Source: Lachnospiraceae bacterium (GTDB taxonomy: Bacteria > Bacillota_A > Clostridia > Lachnospirales > Lachnospiraceae). Taken from it: DNA of 63,644 nucleotides. Under the pieces are notes generated by a model that had not been told where the DNA came from, did no database searches, and saw only the letters and a list, made by a program, of their open reading frames with translations. This document shows, piece after piece, positions 35,757 to 43,565 of this stretch. The stretch covers positions 1 to 63,644 of the forward strand of contig JAFOYH010000069.1 in NCBI GenBank assembly GCA_017391465.1, written 5' to 3'. Made by a program: the position numbers and the translations under genes. Within the stretch, counting starts at the first letter, position 1. Each line of letters starts with the position of its first letter.

Positions 35757-37568
35757 ATGAATATTATTAATATCGAACATATACATAAAATTTACGGTGA
35801 TAAAGTTATCTTCGATGATGTATCCTGCGGCATCCAGGAAGGGGATAAGATTGGTATCATCGGAATTAATGGTACAGGCAAATCTACTTTACTTAAGATG
35901 ATTGCAGGTAAAGAGGAAACAGATGAAGGCCAGATTGTAAGACAGAATGGTTTACGTATTGCTTATATGCCGCAGAGTCCGGAATTTCCAGAGGGGTCTA
36001 CGGTGACTTCTTATGCGCTGGATGGTAATCCGGATACAGATTGGCTGGTTCAGAGTAATCTGACCAAACTTGGTATTATGGATTATGATGCAGTGCTTGA
36101 GCACTTATCCGGCGGACAGAGACGTCGTGTGGCCATGGCAAAAGTTTTGGCGGGTGATTTTGATGTTTTGATTTTAGACGAGCCGACAAACCACCTGGAT
36201 GAAGCAATGATCAACTGGCTTGAAGAGTATCTGAAGAGTTATAAAGGTGTCATTATTATGGTTACACATGACCGATATTTCCTTGATAAAGTATCAAATC
36301 GTATTTTAGAAATCAGTCATGGAAAACTCTACAGCTATATTGCCAACTATTCAAAGTTTTTGGAATTGAAAGCCGAAAGAGAAGAGATGGAACTGGCAAC
36401 AGAGCGTAAACGTCAGAGTATTCTTCGTATTGAGCTTGAGTGGGCAAAACGCGGATGTCGAGCCAGAACAACGAAACAGAGAGCGCGTCTTGAACGACTT
36501 GAAGCTTTGAAAAACGGAAAAGCGCCTGTTCAGGATGCTGCTGTTGAGATGGAATCTGTGGAAACACGTATGGGCAAAAAGACCATTGAATTTCATAATG
36601 TATCTAAATCCTATGGCGGACAGTGCCTGATTGACAATTTTGAATATATTGTTCTTCGCAATCAGCGACTTGGAATTATCGGACCAAATGGCTGTGGTAA
36701 ATCGACGTTGATTAAGATGACGGCAGGACTGGTAGAACCAGATGCAGGTCATATTGAAATCGGAGAGACAATTAAGATGGGTTATCTGGCTCAGGAAGAG
36801 ACAGAAATGCCGGAAAATCAGAGAGTTATTGACTATATTAAAGATATTGGTGAATATGTTCAGACGAAAGAAGGAAGAATCACAGCATCTCAAATGTTGG
36901 AACGCTTTTTATTTACACCGGATATGCAATACACACCAATTTCCAAACTTTCCGGTGGTGAGAAACGCCGTCTCTATCTTTTGTCCGTTTTGATGGTAGG
37001 GGCAAATGTACTGATTTTGGACGAACCATCCAATAATGTGGATATTCCGACATTGACAATTTTGGAAGATTATCTGAACTCTTTCTCGGGCATTGTCATT
37101 ACGATTTCTCATGACCGATATTTTCTGGATAATGTTGTTGACCGTATCTTTGAATTTGATGGCAATGGTCATTTGCAGCAGTATGAAGGCGGTTATACGG
37201 ATTATATTGAAGCAAAGCAAAGACGTTTTGGAGAAACAGAAGCCATCGGAAGTGTATCTAAAAAAGCTGCAGACGATGGCGTAAAGAAAGCATCCAATAA
37301 AGACTGGAAACAGAATCGTCCGACAAAACTTAAATTTACCTACAAAGAGCAGAAGGAATTTGAGACGATTGATGATGATATTGCGGCACTGGAGGATAAA
37401 ATCGAAAAACTGGATGCGGATATGATGGCAAATGCGACGAATTCCATGAAGCTTGGAGAATTAATGAAAGAAAAAGAACAGGCGGAAGCTGAGCTGGAAG
37501 AAAAGATGGAACGCTGGGTTTATTTAAATGACCTTGCAGAGAAAATTGAAGCACAGAAAAATGGATAA
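35757..37568 (+). CDS. ABC-F ATPase, Uup-like
   Basis: 603 residues. Both ATP sites look complete: GINGTGKST and GPNGCGKST, signatures LSGGQRRRVAMAK and LSGGEKRRLYLLS, both with DEP(T/S)N acidic loops. The linker is rich in Lys/Arg and the C-terminus is a charged coiled coil (about 535-600), as in Uup. Likely acts on ribosomes or branched DNA. GGAGG lies before ATG 35757, 30 bp after the MBL gene. Confidence 0.92.
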   Translation: MNIINIEHIHKIYGDKVIFDDVSCGIQEGDKIGIIGINGTGKSTLLKMIAGKEETDEGQIVRQNGLRIAYMPQSPEFPEGSTVTSYALDGNPDTDWLVQSNLTKLGIMDYDAVLEHLSGGQRRRVAMAKVLAGDFDVLILDEPTNHLDEAMINWLEEYLKSYKGVIIMVTHDRYFLDKVSNRILEISHGKLYSYIANYSKFLELKAEREEMELATERKRQSILRIELEWAKRGCRARTTKQRARLERLEALKNGKAPVQDAAVEMESVETRMGKKTIEFHNVSKSYGGQCLIDNFEYIVLRNQRLGIIGPNGCGKSTLIKMTAGLVEPDAGHIEIGETIKMGYLAQEETEMPENQRVIDYIKDIGEYVQTKEGRITASQMLERFLFTPDMQYTPISKLSGGEKRRLYLLSVLMVGANVLILDEPSNNVDIPTLTILEDYLNSFSGIVITISHDRYFLDNVVDRIFEFDGNGHLQQYEGGYTDYIEAKQRRFGETEAIGSVSKKAADDGVKKASNKDWKQNRPTKLKFTYKEQKEFETIDDDIAALEDKIEKLDADMMANATNSMKLGELMKEKEQAEAELEEKMERWVYLNDLAEKIEAQKNG

Positions 37569-37574
37569 AAGAGA

Positions 37575-37622
37575 GGATAGTTCCGAAGAGCCAGGAAGTG
37601 GCTTGGAACTATCCTTTTCTTT
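37575..37622 (+). terminator. Intrinsic terminator after the Uup-like gene
   Basis: An outer 10-bp stem (37575-37584 with 37605-37614) with an inner AGCC/GGCT pairing, then TTTTCTTTT. Confidence 0.8.
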
Positions 37623-37819
37623 TGAGGTGTATAGTATTTCAAGGTTTTATCCTATGTATAATACGTAAGTTAATATTTGTTATGTCGATATTTATTATTT
37701 AATATTATTTTATAATTGATAAAGAGACCGTGCAATTATCATTGATTGACAGTTTATTAGGTGTTTTGAGCAATTTCAACAAAATGTATTAAAATAATAC
37801 AAGAAAAAGGAGAAAATCA
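37623..37819. other. AT-rich intergenic stretch
   Basis: No gene is seen. A TTGACA occurs at 37746-37751 without a good -10 at standard spacing. The stretch reads like the promoter region of the gene now reduced to the 12-codon frame that follows. Confidence 0.4.
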
Positions 37820-37858
37820 TTGAAAAAGAGAAAAATACTTTTTATTAATCTTCCATAA
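37820..37858 (+). pseudogene. Possible 5' relic of a deleted gene (12 codons)
   Basis: AAAAAGGAGAAAATCA places a strong ribosome site before TTG 37820, and the frame reads MKKRKILFINLP then stop. This looks like the first beta strand of a glycosyltransferase or B12-binding-type protein. A terminator follows within 35 bases, so the body of the gene may have been deleted. Alternatively it is a genuine leader peptide. Confidence 0.35.
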
Positions 37859-37892
37859 TGGATAAGGCAAAATGTCTGAATGACATTTTATT

Positions 37893-37932
37893 AAAATATC
37901 TCTTAGGCTATATAGTCTAAGAGATATTTTCT
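37893..37932. terminator. Intrinsic terminator
   Basis: A perfect 14-bp stem (37893-37906 with 37917-37930), T-rich on the right and A-rich on the left, so it may work both ways. A second small inverted repeat (AAATGTC/GACATTT) lies just before it. Confidence 0.8.
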
Positions 37933-37960
37933 TTATAATGCTATATTCGTACCTGCACAT

Positions 37961-38143
37961 TTAATAGAATCGATGTTCCTCATATTCATCTTTCGGAGGA
38001 AAATCGCCGATATAAGGGACATCATGGCGGTTGTCGATGATCACGGTATCCGGTGCATCATCGAAATCGTCATAATCTTCGATGGTATGGTTCACTTTTG
38101 GAAAATAATGATGTATTTTTTTACTGCCATCATATAATGTCAT
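37961..38143 (-). CDS. Small acidic protein, unknown
   Basis: 60 residues with AAGGAG 9 bases upstream of the start, which supports it as real. It is rich in Asp and Tyr (EDYDDFDDAPDTVIIDN) with a PPKDEYEEHRFY end and no membrane segment. It follows luxS on the same strand with a 56-bp gap, so cotranscription is possible. No family recognised. Confidence 0.6.
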   Translation of the reverse strand: MTLYDGSKKIHHYFPKVNHTIEDYDDFDDAPDTVIIDNRHDVPYIGDFPPKDEYEEHRFY

Positions 38144-38199
38144 AAAAAATCTCCTTTACTGTAAACTAGTAATTTTAGTTTAGAGCAAAGGAGATGAAA

Positions 38200-38679
38200 T
38201 TATTCTGCATATACTAAACGTTCATCGGAAATATTTTCAAGAACATCATTTAAAAAGCGATTTGCAAGCCAGTTAGCCATTGGAAGATTCATGTCGAGGT
38301 AATTGCCGCAGTCTTTTGCACATGCACCCGGAACTTCATCTTTGAAATCACGAATAAAAATGAACATTTCTTTCATAAGAGGCACGATGTCTTTGGATTC
38401 TAAATCTCCAGTGAGAAGAAGATAAAAACCTGTACGACAGCCCATTGGTCCAAAATAGATGGTTTTGGAACCGTAAACCGGATGATTTCTTAAAAATGTT
38501 GCTGCAAGATGTTCGATGGTATGCATCTCAGCTGTATTCATCACGGGTTCAAAGTTTGGTCGTGTCATACGAATATCAAAGGTTGTGATGATTTCAGAAC
38601 CTGCATGATCTTTGCGGGATACATAAACACCAGGAAGCAATTTTAAATGATCAATTGTAAAGCTTGTTATTTTTTCCAT
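38200..38679 (-). CDS. luxS: S-ribosylhomocysteine lyase
   Basis: 159 residues. It splits S-ribosylhomocysteine to homocysteine and the autoinducer-2 precursor DPD. The metal ligands are in HTIEHLAATF (two His) and GACAKDCGNY (Cys); the catalytic Cys is in GPMGCRTGFY. AAAGGAG precedes the start. The nucleosidase that supplies its substrate is not in the window. Confidence 0.96.
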   Translation of the reverse strand: MEKITSFTIDHLKLLPGVYVSRKDHAGSEIITTFDIRMTRPNFEPVMNTAEMHTIEHLAATFLRNHPVYGSKTIYFGPMGCRTGFYLLLTGDLESKDIVPLMKEMFIFIRDFKDEVPGACAKDCGNYLDMNLPMANWLANRFLNDVLENISDERLVYAE

Positions 38680-38816
38680 AGGGGTACTCCTTTATTTTTT
38701 TCAAATCTACATATTATTATATAAGAGAATGAAAGAAAACGCAATTACTGTTGAATTTTGGCAGTTTCAAGTGTAAAATGATACGTGATTGAGTAAAAAG
38801 GAGTGTAAAAGTAAAC

Positions 38817-40196
38817 ATGAAGAAGAGAACGGTACGTTTTAACGTAACGATTAAAATTGTAAAGATCGCAACAAAGATTTTAAAGTTGCTTGGGAGAAAT
38901 GCAACCCACCTTCCAGGATGGCTGGCAAACCAGTTATGTCCGGATTTTTTTGGACACCTTGAAAAACCGGAAACATTGGTATATGTTATGGGAACCAATG
39001 GAAAGACGACGGTTTCTAACCTGACAGCAGAAATTTTAAAAGATAATGGTATCGATTATATTAATAATACGTCTGGAAGTAATGTCAGTGAAGGACTTAT
39101 TTCTGCACTTTTGACAAAGAGTGATGCTTCTGGCAATTCCAAATGCAAATTGGCTGTTTTGGAAGTGGATGAACGTTATGCGCCACATATTTTTCCTTAT
39201 ATGCAGCCGGATGTATTGGTTTGCACAAACCTTTGTCGTGATGCATTGGACCGTAATGCTAATGTTGACTTTATCGTAGATTTATTAAATAATAACATTT
39301 CTGATGAAACAGAGATGATCTTAAATGGCGATGATTTGATTGTCAGCCATTTAAAAGAGCATAACAAACGTATTTATTTTGGTATCGATAAATTACCCCG
39401 TGATGAAAAAGCACGTCCCAATATTGTCAGAGATATTATTGTATGTCCAAAGTGTGATACAAAACTTGAATATGATTTCCTGCGTTATAATCATGTAGGT
39501 CGTGGTAAATGTCCAAACTGTGACTACGGTTCACCAGTGGTTGATTATGATGTAACCAGTGTAGATTATGACAATATGCAGTTTACGATGAAAACTCCAA
39601 ATGGCGAGGAAACATATCGTCTTCTTGGTAAAAACATCACAGACGTTTATAACGAAGTGACATCGATCACATTGTTACATCGTCTTGGTTTAACTTACGA
39701 ACAGATTTCTGCATCTATGAATAAGATGAACTTAACGGAATCCCGCTACAAAGTGGAAAAGGTTGGAAATAAAGAAGTGATCATGTGTCTTGCAAAAGGG
39801 CAGAGTCCGATTGCAAGTTCCCGTGTATTTGAATATATTACAGAGCAGAAGTCGGATTGCGCCGTTGTTCTTTTAAACTATGACTATCATGATCAGATGG
39901 AATCTTCTGAAAATATGGCTTGGATTTATGAAGCTGATTATGAATTCCTCAATGATGATTGTGTGAAACAGGTTGTTGCCGGTGGTAAACGTTGTTACGA
40001 CTATAAGATGCGTGCCTTATTAGCAGGAGTTCCTGAGGAACGCATTGCATGTGCGCTTCATCCGGAAGGTGTTGTTGATCTGATCGATGTAGATGCAGTG
40101 GATAAGATTTTTATTTTATTTGCTGTGTATACGCGTCCAAAGGCACTTGAAATTCGTGAAAATCTTATGGAACGTTTGAACAAAGGAGGTAAATAA
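38817..40196 (+). CDS. murT: MurT-like Mur ligase (lipid II isoglutaminyl synthase ligase subunit), triad variant
   Basis: 459 residues. The Mur-ligase ATP loop (MGTNGKTTVSN), the four-Cys zinc ribbon typical of MurT (CPKCDTKLEY and CPNCDYG) and the C-terminal DUF1727 domain are all present. MurT with GatD amidates D-Glu of lipid II in Firmicutes. In the Staphylococcus complex an Asp in a DTSW motif of MurT completes the glutaminase triad of GatD; the matching site here appears to be NMAW (SSENMAWIYEADYE), without the Asp. The partner gene follows after two bases and lacks the other two triad residues. Confidence 0.88.
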   Translation: MKKRTVRFNVTIKIVKIATKILKLLGRNATHLPGWLANQLCPDFFGHLEKPETLVYVMGTNGKTTVSNLTAEILKDNGIDYINNTSGSNVSEGLISALLTKSDASGNSKCKLAVLEVDERYAPHIFPYMQPDVLVCTNLCRDALDRNANVDFIVDLLNNNISDETEMILNGDDLIVSHLKEHNKRIYFGIDKLPRDEKARPNIVRDIIVCPKCDTKLEYDFLRYNHVGRGKCPNCDYGSPVVDYDVTSVDYDNMQFTMKTPNGEETYRLLGKNITDVYNEVTSITLLHRLGLTYEQISASMNKMNLTESRYKVEKVGNKEVIMCLAKGQSPIASSRVFEYITEQKSDCAVVLLNYDYHDQMESSENMAWIYEADYEFLNDDCVKQVVAGGKRCYDYKMRALLAGVPEERIACALHPEGVVDLIDVDAVDKIFILFAVYTRPKALEIRENLMERLNKGGK

Positions 40197-40198
40197 AC

Positions 40199-40915
40199 AT
40201 GAAAATAGAGATTTTATTTCCAGAGTATTGCAACCTCTTTGGTGATTACGGCAATATGATGTATTTGAAGGAATGTATCCCGGATGGAGAATTCATCGAA
40301 ACATCCATGAAAGATGTACCATATTTTGCAGAGCATGACGATGTAAATCTCATTTATATGGGACCGATGACCGAACGTGCTCAGGAAAAGATTATCGAAA
40401 AATTAATGCCATATAAGGAACGTATTCAGGTTTTAATTGATGAAAAGAAGAATTTCCTTTTTACAGGCAATGCCATGGAAGTGCTTTTCAGAGAGATTAT
40501 TGATGGTGACAGACAGATTCCGGGCTTAAATATTTTTGATTTTACAGCGATCCGTGATTATAAACATCGTTATAATGGCAATTTTTATGGTGACTTTAAT
40601 CAGCGTAAAATTGTAGGATGCAAGAGTCAGTTTTCTATGGCACTTGGAGCAAATGAAAATTTTTATTTTGTAAAGGCCATTCGTGGAACGGGTATCAATC
40701 GTCAGTCTATGTATGAAGGTATTCATAAGCATAATTTTATTGGAACTTATTTACTTGGTCCTGTTTTGGTTATGAATCCGTATTTGACACAGTATCTGAT
40801 GATGCGTATGGGAATTAATAAACCAAAGATTGCTCATGCGCAGGCTATGAAAGATGCTTACAATCAGCGGCTTGTTGAATTTGAAAACAAAAAAACGATT
40901 ATGGAAAAAGAGTAA
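40199..40915 (+). CDS. gatD: GatD-like amidotransferase subunit lacking the catalytic Cys and His
   Basis: 238 residues, translationally coupled to murT (AAAGGAGG upstream). Overall form and length match GatD (start ILFPEYCNLFGDYGN; YMGPMTERAQ; end GTYLLGPVLVMNP). Where Staphylococcus GatD has the nucleophile in ICGGYQFLG, this protein has FTGNAMEVL; where it has GTYLHGP, this has GTYLLGP. Both catalytic residues are thus replaced in an otherwise undamaged frame. It may be a structural partner, an ammonia-dependent system, or serve another donor. Comparison is from memory of the family. Confidence 0.8.
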   Translation: MKIEILFPEYCNLFGDYGNMMYLKECIPDGEFIETSMKDVPYFAEHDDVNLIYMGPMTERAQEKIIEKLMPYKERIQVLIDEKKNFLFTGNAMEVLFREIIDGDRQIPGLNIFDFTAIRDYKHRYNGNFYGDFNQRKIVGCKSQFSMALGANENFYFVKAIRGTGINRQSMYEGIHKHNFIGTYLLGPVLVMNPYLTQYLMMRMGINKPKIAHAQAMKDAYNQRLVEFENKKTIMEKE

Positions 40916-40927
40916 CGGAGGTTGCAT

Positions 40928-41974
40928 ATGGGAAAATATAGAGCTTATATTGGGACTTATACGCGTGGTGAAAGCAAAGGGATCTATATGTTTGACTTTA
41001 GTGCAGAAGAACCCGTGTTCAAGCCGGCTGGCAATGTTGAAATTACGAATCCATCGTTTATTACCATGTCTCATGATGGTCAATTTTTGTATTCCGGATG
41101 CGATGAAGGCGTCGCTTCTTTTAAAATTTTGCCAAATGGCGATCTTGAATATTTAAACCGACATTCTGTACAGGGGTTAAGACCATGTTATTTGCAAGTA
41201 GATTCTCAAAATAAATATTTAATCAGCGCAGGATATTATGATGGCAAGCTTACCGTATCGAAAATTAATGCCGATGGCACAGTGGGTGAAGTGACAGACG
41301 AAGTGTTTATGAAAACACCGGGAAGCATTATTTCCAGAAATAATCGTTGTCATGTGAACTGTGCGTTATTTACACCGGATGAAAAATATATTCTTGCGGT
41401 TGATCTTGGTGTTGATCAGATTAAGATTTATAATTTTGATCACCGAAATGGTAAAATACAGTTGTGTGATATTTTACGCTGCGAAATTGATTCGGGTCCA
41501 AAACATATTATCTTTTCAAATGACAAAAAGTACATTTATTTGACCCATGAGAATGCTAACATGGTTACAGCATATAAATATAGTATGGGTAAAAAAGGTC
41601 CGATTTTTGAAAAGATTGATCAGAAATCCACATTACCTCCAAAGTTTTCTGAGGACAATTGTGCGGTAACGTTAAAGATTTCAGATGATGACAAATATCT
41701 CTTTGTTACGAATTCTGGAGACAACAGTGTGGCAATTTATCGTATCGATGAGCAGAAAAAGATGAGCAATATGTGTGTACTTCCAATTAGTGGTATTTAT
41801 CCAAGAGATATTTACCTCTTCCCGGATGGAAAACACTTTGCATCTGTGAATCAGGAATCGGATGCTATTACATTCTTCAGTGTGGATTATGAAAAAAACT
41901 GTATTTTCAGAAAAGGAAAACCGGTGAAAGTCCCACGCCCAACATGCATGGTTGTCAAAGAAATTAAAAAATAA
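40928..41974 (+). CDS. Lactonase-family beta-propeller (6-phosphogluconolactonase-like)
   Basis: 348 residues from ATG 40928 (ACGGAGG upstream). Repeated blade motifs (ITMSHDGQFLYS, VNCALFTPDEKYILAVDLG, LKISDDDKYLFVTNSGDNSVAIY) and the early YIGTYTRGESKGIY mark the YbhE/lactonase family of seven-bladed propellers. Possible 6-phosphogluconolactonase, but members also act on other lactones. It starts 12 bp after gatD and is probably in the same transcript. Confidence 0.88.
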   Translation: MGKYRAYIGTYTRGESKGIYMFDFSAEEPVFKPAGNVEITNPSFITMSHDGQFLYSGCDEGVASFKILPNGDLEYLNRHSVQGLRPCYLQVDSQNKYLISAGYYDGKLTVSKINADGTVGEVTDEVFMKTPGSIISRNNRCHVNCALFTPDEKYILAVDLGVDQIKIYNFDHRNGKIQLCDILRCEIDSGPKHIIFSNDKKYIYLTHENANMVTAYKYSMGKKGPIFEKIDQKSTLPPKFSEDNCAVTLKISDDDKYLFVTNSGDNSVAIYRIDEQKKMSNMCVLPISGIYPRDIYLFPDGKHFASVNQESDAITFFSVDYEKNCIFRKGKPVKVPRPTCMVVKEIKK

Positions 41975-41984
41975 ACCGAATTAA

Positions 41985-42037
41985 AAAAGAGAATGTCCAG
42001 TCTGCATTTTATGATGCGGAATCAGGCATTCTCTTTT
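41985..42037. terminator. Terminator between lactonase and aroC genes
   Basis: A perfect 11-bp stem (41985-41995 with 42027-42037), A-rich left and TTTT at the right; convergent genes share it. Confidence 0.75.
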
Positions 42038-42044
42038 GTTATGC

Positions 42045-43136
42045 TTACTTATAGAAATCAATAATTCGATCCATGCGGGAAGTCATATTGGCAAGCAAAG
42101 CATCCATAAGTGTAATGGCGGCCATAGATTCTACGACCACAACAGCTCTTGGAACAATGACCGGATCGTGACGCCCTTTAATCTGAATGTCGATGTTTTC
42201 GCCAGATTTATTAACAGTCTTCTGTGATTTAAAAATGGATGGCGTTGGTTTAATGGCAGCACGGATAAAAATGGATGAACCATCACTCATACCACCGAGA
42301 ATGCCGCCGGCATGGTTGGTTTTTTTAGAAATCTGACAATCATCCATATAGAATGGGTCGTTGTTTTCGGAACCATAAGCTGTGGCAACTTTAAATCCAT
42401 CACCTATTTCGACACCTTTCACAGAGCCAATGGACATGATGGCTTTTGCAAGATTGGCATCCAGTTTTTCAAAGACAGGATCCCCGAGGCCAACAGGGCT
42501 TCCGTTGATTTCACATTCGATAATTCCGCCAATGGAATCTTTGTCAGACATCATGTCTTTGAGAAGCTGTTCTGCTTCTGCAGCAGCAACGGCATCAGGC
42601 ATATTTAATGGATTTGTATAGATTTTTGTAAAATCTTTTTTTTGAATGCAGACAGAACCAATGCTATAGGTGTAAGCCTGCAATGTAATTCCAAGTGTTT
42701 TGAGAAATTTGGATGCAATGGCACCGGCTGCAACACGTGCAATGGTTTCTCGCCCGGAAGAACGTCCTCCGCCACGGTAATCTCTAAATCCGTATTTTTC
42801 ATCAAAGGTATAGTCTGCATGCCCTGGACGATAGTAACTGGCAATTTCAGAATAATCGGAAGAACGGGCAGTTTTGTTCCACACAAGCATAGAAATAGGA
42901 GTTCCGGTTGTCTTGCCTTCAAAAATACCGGAAAGAATCTCAACCTGATCGTCTTCATTACGTGGTGTGGAATAAGGGGATTCTCCAGGCTTGCGTCGAT
43001 TTAAAAAAATCTGGATGTCTTCTTCGGAGAGAGGAAGACCTGCAGGGCATCCATCGACAACAACGCCCACTGCTTTTCCATGGGATTCACCCCAAGTTGT
43101 TATTTTAAATATATTTCCAATGCTTGATCCAAACAT
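42045..43136 (-). CDS. aroC: Chorismate synthase
   Basis: 363 residues; the start at 43136 (MFGSSIGN) has GAGGTG upstream on the minus strand. It converts EPSP to chorismate with reduced FMN. The three signatures are present: GESHGKAVGVVVDG, YRGGGRSSGRETIARVAAGA, and the C-terminal GRHDPVIVPRAVVVVESM. The expected FMN and phosphate residues are in SYYRPGHADYTFDEKYG. No other shikimate genes are adjacent. Confidence 0.95.
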   Translation of the reverse strand: MFGSSIGNIFKITTWGESHGKAVGVVVDGCPAGLPLSEEDIQIFLNRRKPGESPYSTPRNEDDQVEILSGIFEGKTTGTPISMLVWNKTARSSDYSEIASYYRPGHADYTFDEKYGFRDYRGGGRSSGRETIARVAAGAIASKFLKTLGITLQAYTYSIGSVCIQKKDFTKIYTNPLNMPDAVAAAEAEQLLKDMMSDKDSIGGIIECEINGSPVGLGDPVFEKLDANLAKAIMSIGSVKGVEIGDGFKVATAYGSENNDPFYMDDCQISKKTNHAGGILGGMSDGSSIFIRAAIKPTPSIFKSQKTVNKSGENIDIQIKGRHDPVIVPRAVVVVESMAAITLMDALLANMTSRMDRIIDFYK

Positions 43137-43233
43137 GTAAGTCACCTCGATGTATAATTTTTGTATTATTATAACGAATTTGATGAGGCGATGCAAGAAT
43201 TAGAAAAAAATGATGAAAAATCAAAAAAAGTGT

Positions 43234-43262
43234 TTGACAAACTAAAAAATATGTGATAGAAA
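43234..43262 (+). promoter_or_regulatory. Promoter of the candidate small RNA
   Basis: TTGACA (43234-43239), 17-nt spacer, TAGAAA (43257-43262) with an extended TGn element just before it. The nearest downstream frame is far away, so it drives the noncoding transcript below. Confidence 0.65.
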
Positions 43263-43268
43263 TATATA

Positions 43269-43421
43269 CATCAGTTTAACGTGTTAAATTGATAAAACGA
43301 CTTGCGAAGCGGACTTACATGGATGGACTTGAATTTGACTTGCGAAGCGGACCTGAGAAATTGAGACACATGAAATGATGAAAAAGAGCTATTTGTAATT
43401 TGAGACGAATAGCTCTTTTTA
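43269..43421 (+). ncRNA. Candidate small RNA with twin 16-nt repeats
   Basis: A free-standing unit of about 153 nt with a consensus promoter upstream and a perfect 13-bp terminator at its end (43381-43393 with 43408-43420, T-run). It has no credible coding frame. Inside are a TTTAA-CGTG-TTAAA hairpin (43275-43288) and two exact copies of GACTTGCGAAGCGGAC (43299-43314 and 43337-43352), each able to form a tiny CUU-GCG-AAG hairpin that exposes GCGGAC. GGAC/GGAT motifs occur four times. I could not match it to 6S, SRP, tmRNA, RNase P or a known riboswitch. Confidence 0.65.
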
Positions 43422-43490
43422 TTTTATGGGATGTTTTCTACAAAAAAATTTTCTGTGAAAGCACTTTGTTTAAAAAATATAATTTCATTA

Positions 43491-43519
43491 TTGCTAAAAT
43501 AATGGCTTATAGGTATACT
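43491..43519 (+). promoter_or_regulatory. Promoter of tgt
   Basis: TTGCTA (43491-43496), 17-nt spacer, TATACT (43514-43519). It shows that tgt has its own promoter after the small RNA terminator. Confidence 0.55.
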
Positions 43520-43565
43520 AGTAGTGTTAGTCTAAAATTTGGATTCATTTGATGAGGGGGACCTT

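Noticed and set aside
36351..36893. A 180-codon minus-strand frame inside the Uup-like gene
   Set aside because: Antisense shadow of conserved ABC-F coding sequence with no start signals.
43299..43352. Two 16-nt repeats spaced like a CRISPR unit
   Set aside because: Only two copies, a 22-nt spacer, no cas genes, and both copies lie inside a promoter-terminator unit, so a small RNA explains them better.
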